A stretch of DNA of 64,000 nt from Dicaeum eximium (taxonomy: Eukaryota > Chordata > Aves > Passeriformes > Dicaeidae): positions 1,651,526-1,715,525 of the forward strand of contig VWZP01003889.1 in the NCBI GenBank assembly GCA_013396995.1, in the 5' to 3' direction. Shown one piece after another: positions 62,201 to 64,000 of the stretch. Numbering within the stretch: position 1 is the stretch's first letter; each line of letters opens with the position of its first letter. Below the pieces are notes generated by a model. The model ran no database searches and was not told where the DNA came from. It saw nothing but the letters and a program-made list of their open reading frames with translations. Made by a program: the position numbers and the translations under genes.

Positions 62201-63942
62201 CATTTGTTTCCCCATTTGGATCTTAGAGGAGAAACCTTGATCTCGGCATCTCAGTCCATCTGTAACCTCACATTCTTGCCCAGGTAGGTAGGAGAGGTGC
62301 AGTCTTTTCCTGCTGTTCAGCTGTGTGACTACAGATCTGCCTAATCCTTGGGTAAACTGAGAAAAGTGAAGCCAAACTCTGCTCACATTGCATCCTGCTG
62401 CCTTACAGTTTCTAAGAGTTCTTACAGCATCCCAATCCACATTTCCAAGTTATTCAGCACGGAGATTCAAAAAATCACTGCCACTTGCATGGGAGGGTTT
62501 CTGTTACTGTTGTCATGCAGATTCTGTTACTTGGCACCGGCTGCAGGAGGCATTTCCCACAGTGCAGCACAGCCTGGAGGTCCCCGAGGTGCCTCTGAGC
62601 AGGCAGAGACAGCTGTAGGGCTCAGTGCAGGGCTGTGCACGGGCACAGGCAGATCTGTGGCACTGGCATGGGTGGCTCTGGCTACCAGCCCTCCCTAGCT
62701 GCAAGGGGCCAGAGCCCACTGTGCTACTCTGGTGACCTTGGCATAACATCTGTGGTGTAGCCTTGTCCTCCTCGCAGGCAGCCAGGACTCCAGTGGACCT
62801 GCTGATGAGATCCTCTGTGCATCCCTTTCATCCCTCTGTCATAGCAGTGTAAGAGCCAGGCACAGCTTGATCCCACACTACCCAGCACTGGGCTGTATCC
62901 AGAAACAGATGCTAGTGCAGGGAAATGGATGGCAAAATGTGAAGTCATGTGTGCTATGGCTTTTATGACCAGAGCAAGTCCATTTTCCCTTCTTGGATTC
63001 TGAACTATTCAGAGAATCAGCAATAGATTTCAGAGTAATTAGGCAATAGTGCTTTCTTCCAGACTTGGAGACAACAGCTAAATTGCTGTATTTTAGACAG
63101 TAGGGATCATGAGTATATCAGACAACATTATAGGATGAGGGGAAGATACAGAAAGTGAAGGATTATACCAAACAGAGAAGTCACAGTGAGACAAAGCTGT
63201 GAAACTGGAGAGACCAGATTAGTTGTAAGAACTGAATTTTCATTAATTTGATTTGTTATGATACTCAGAACAATTTATTAAAATAATCTCTTCATTATTT
63301 TTAGAACCCTGTTCCAGGATTAGTTCCATTTTTACTTCCTTTGGCCTACTGTGAATCAAATATTGAATATCATCTTTGTCCTCATCCAAAATATACCATT
63401 ACCAAGGAATGCCCCAAAGGATCCAGTATTCCAGCCACACAAAAGAAATTTCTGGATCACAAGGTATGGCCTTTTGGGTTTATTGTATGAGTACCTGTCT
63501 TGGGTATGACCTTCCAGAGAACTTGCTCTAAGGAACCAAAATGGAAGGTGGAATCATTCTAGATAGAAAATACTTTCAGATATAAATTATGCATGCACCT
63601 AAATAGTCAGTACATGGGTCAGAATAGCTAGTTCTAGTTAGGCTTTATCCATGTCTCTTATTTATGCCTTCATGTTTCTTTGCTGTTTCCATGTGTTCAC
63701 TGTTGTATTTTCATGTCCTTACAGTGATGGAAGGGTCTTTGAAATATTCAGCTCCCCAAATTCAATTCTCAGCCAAGATGCTCTGTCCTGCAAGCCTCTC
63801 TCCCCACATGTATTAGAGGTCTGATTGTGTATCACTTGTCATTTCAGGAAGTGATTTGTGGAGTAATGGAATGGAGAAAATTCTCACCACTGGAGTATTC
63901 CACTTTTCCTAACATTCCCACATTGACAAATACAGTGCTTAG
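47297..63942 (+). CDS. CFAP221: CFAP221 (PCDP1), cilia and flagella associated protein 221, 3' end beyond window
   Basis: Twenty coding exons keep one frame: 47297-47432, 47840-47940, 48932-49018, 49124-49219, 50097-50197, 52302-52405, 53317-53476, 53904-54024, 54112-54223, 54443-54551, 55278-55365, 56461-56550, 57418-57513, 58710-58800, 60398-60525, 60967-61047, 61478-61585, 61701-61856, 63305-63463 and 63848-63942. That is 739 codons plus two bases; the vertebrate protein is about 840 residues, so roughly 100 remain. The start ATG (47297) has A at -3 and G at +4, follows an acceptor at 47250 and is soon followed by the family motif SLVEEPEKRPAVPNHLLES. CFAP221 is a calmodulin-binding subunit of the C1d projection of the ciliary central apparatus, needed for normal beating of motile cilia. 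Donors at 55366 (GTTACT) and 56551 (GTTTGT) are weak. Confidence 0.94.
49646..50045 (+). repeat. CR1 LINE 3' end in CFAP221 intron
   Basis: About 400 bp from GTTCAGCCTGGGGAAGAGAC through TTAGGAAGAAATTC and GGACTGGATGGTCTTTAAGG to the tail TATGATTCTATGATT. This is a clear 5'-truncated CR1 in sense orientation with the CR1 3' hairpin/repeat end. It ends about 50 bp before the acceptor of the next exon (50097). Confidence 0.9.
52798..52832 (-). repeat. Very short CR1 3' remnant
   Basis: AATAGAATCACTTAGGTTGG followed by GGAAGGCCCT resembles the reverse complement of the CR1 3' terminus. It is only about 35 bp long, so chance or decay cannot be separated. Confidence 0.4.
53904..58800 (+). other. 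CFAP221: CFAP221 exons 9-15: central charged/helical region
   Basis: The exons encode EIEYQNLRFPTDLSNPYAVA, KTRQMKDAIFQLKVKQNVQE, EEANHLKWQVHKGSDPVSVE, RGDPIIEQEFQRSEVEV, QPTFDLLHNDPWDSRKRMF and ILVQIRLNRLLLLFRGLTRE. The basic amphipathic stretch of exon 15 resembles a calmodulin-type or coiled-coil helix; calmodulin binding is known for the family but the site is not established from sequence. Confidence 0.7.
57785..57925 (+). repeat. Old CR1 LINE internal fragment
   Basis: TGCACTCAGTTTTGGGCCCC, TACAAGAAAGAC and TTAGAGCACTTATTCTGTAA match the CR1 reverse-transcriptase 3' region. The copy is diverged and broken by small deletions. It lies in the CFAP221 intron between exons 14 and 15. Confidence 0.7.
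58956..59262 (-). repeat. CR1 LINE 3' end, antisense, in CFAP221 intron
   Basis: Beginning with GGATGGCCTTTAAAGGCCAT and TCGGTCCAACCTCCCTGC and running through CAACTTGTTCCAGTGTTTTA and TTCTTCCTTGCATCTAGTC, this is the reverse complement of a CR1 3' region. A small internal duplication (TAGTCTGAAACT, near 59168 and 59183) is present. Confidence 0.88.
59366..59530 (+). repeat. CR1 LINE 3' end, sense, in CFAP221 intron
   Basis: From GTTCAAGGCCAGGTTGGGTG through GGGTTGGACTGGGTGATC and CCATTCTGTGGTTCTGTG, a typical plus-oriented CR1 terminus. It lies about 100 bp from the antisense CR1 copy, making an inverted arrangement within one intron. Confidence 0.85.
59812..59830. repeat. Poly(T) run in CFAP221 intron
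   Basis: A run of about 19 T follows TCGCTTTTC. No SINE or processed-pseudogene body was recognised beside it. Confidence 0.8.
60398..63942 (+). other. CFAP221: CFAP221 exons 16-21: C-terminal region in window
   Basis: Exon 16 (128 nt) ends RISEDRILPFEFPFYSSHEL. Later exons encode APDALGLVPIESVDVKVEH, VPQHCNIMKYQPFCTHYAA, PPQALVHPAESNPLRIF, EYHLCPHPKYTITKECPKGS and EVICGVMEWRKFSPLEYSTF. The LGLVPI, HLC.HPKY and GSSIPxTQK motifs identify the family. Exon 16 could also start at an internal acceptor (TTCTTCCAG, 60444-60452), but only the start at 60398 fits the phase left by exon 15. Confidence 0.8.
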
Positions 63943-64000
63943 GTAAGAAAGAATTTGAATATACAATGCCTCTATCCTGCACTAGTTTCTGCTGCCTGTA

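Noticed and set aside
1..64000. A novel multi-gene system, viral insertion or selfish cluster
   Set aside because: All well-supported genes are conserved vertebrate genes in their usual order. The remaining DNA is introns, intergenic sequence and CR1/SINE remnants with no unexplained gene cluster.

Overview
This window is ordinary euchromatic nuclear DNA of a bird, most likely a songbird (Passeriformes). Every gene is intron-rich with GT-AG introns, promoters are CpG-rich, and the interspersed repeats are CR1 LINE 3' ends. One intronic element looks like a tRNA-Ile-derived SINE with a CR1-like tail (TguSINE1-like), a family known from songbirds. There is no operon, prokaryotic mobile element, CRISPR array or viral gene.

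The gene order C2orf76 (-) / DBI (+) / TMEM37 (+) / SCTR (-) / CFAP221 (+) matches, from memory, human 2q14.2 (expected on the chicken chromosome 7 lineage). Layout: 1-2,000 holds the first coding exon and first intron of C2orf76. About 1,990-2,516 is a CpG- and CCAAT-rich promoter shared head-to-head with DBI. 2,517-5,424 is DBI, complete in four coding exons with its poly(A) signal. 5,425-13,060 is intergenic. 13,060-17,791 is the TMEM37 CpG island, its two coding exons and a probable long 3' UTR. 17,792-22,247 is intergenic sequence and possible SCTR 3' UTR. 22,248-33,926 carries eleven confirmed SCTR exons, with a tentative signal-peptide exon at 41,714-41,755. Exon 2, which should start the hormone-binding domain, was not found. 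41,756-45,300 is intergenic. 45,300-45,780 is a GC-rich, minisatellite-bearing and gapped promoter region of CFAP221. 47,251-63,942 carries 20 coding exons of CFAP221 in one continuous reading frame; the gene runs off the right edge.

The five genes are neighbours by conserved synteny, not one pathway. DBI is the cytosolic acyl-CoA-binding protein. TMEM37 is a claudin-fold, calcium-channel gamma-like membrane protein. SCTR is the class B GPCR for secretin. CFAP221 is a motile-cilium central-apparatus protein. C2orf76 is a small conserved protein of unknown function.

I found no undescribed biological system. Points worth a second look are a four-residue insertion in the third extracellular loop of SCTR, a T31 polypyrimidine tract at an SCTR splice acceptor, a 57-nt DBI first intron with an ambiguous base, two sets of perfect inverted repeats in and near DBI, the TguSINE1-like element, and a 39-bp minisatellite next to an assembly gap at the CFAP221 promoter. 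All gene calls rest on reading exons, splice sites and phase by eye and on family sequences recalled from memory; no search was run.
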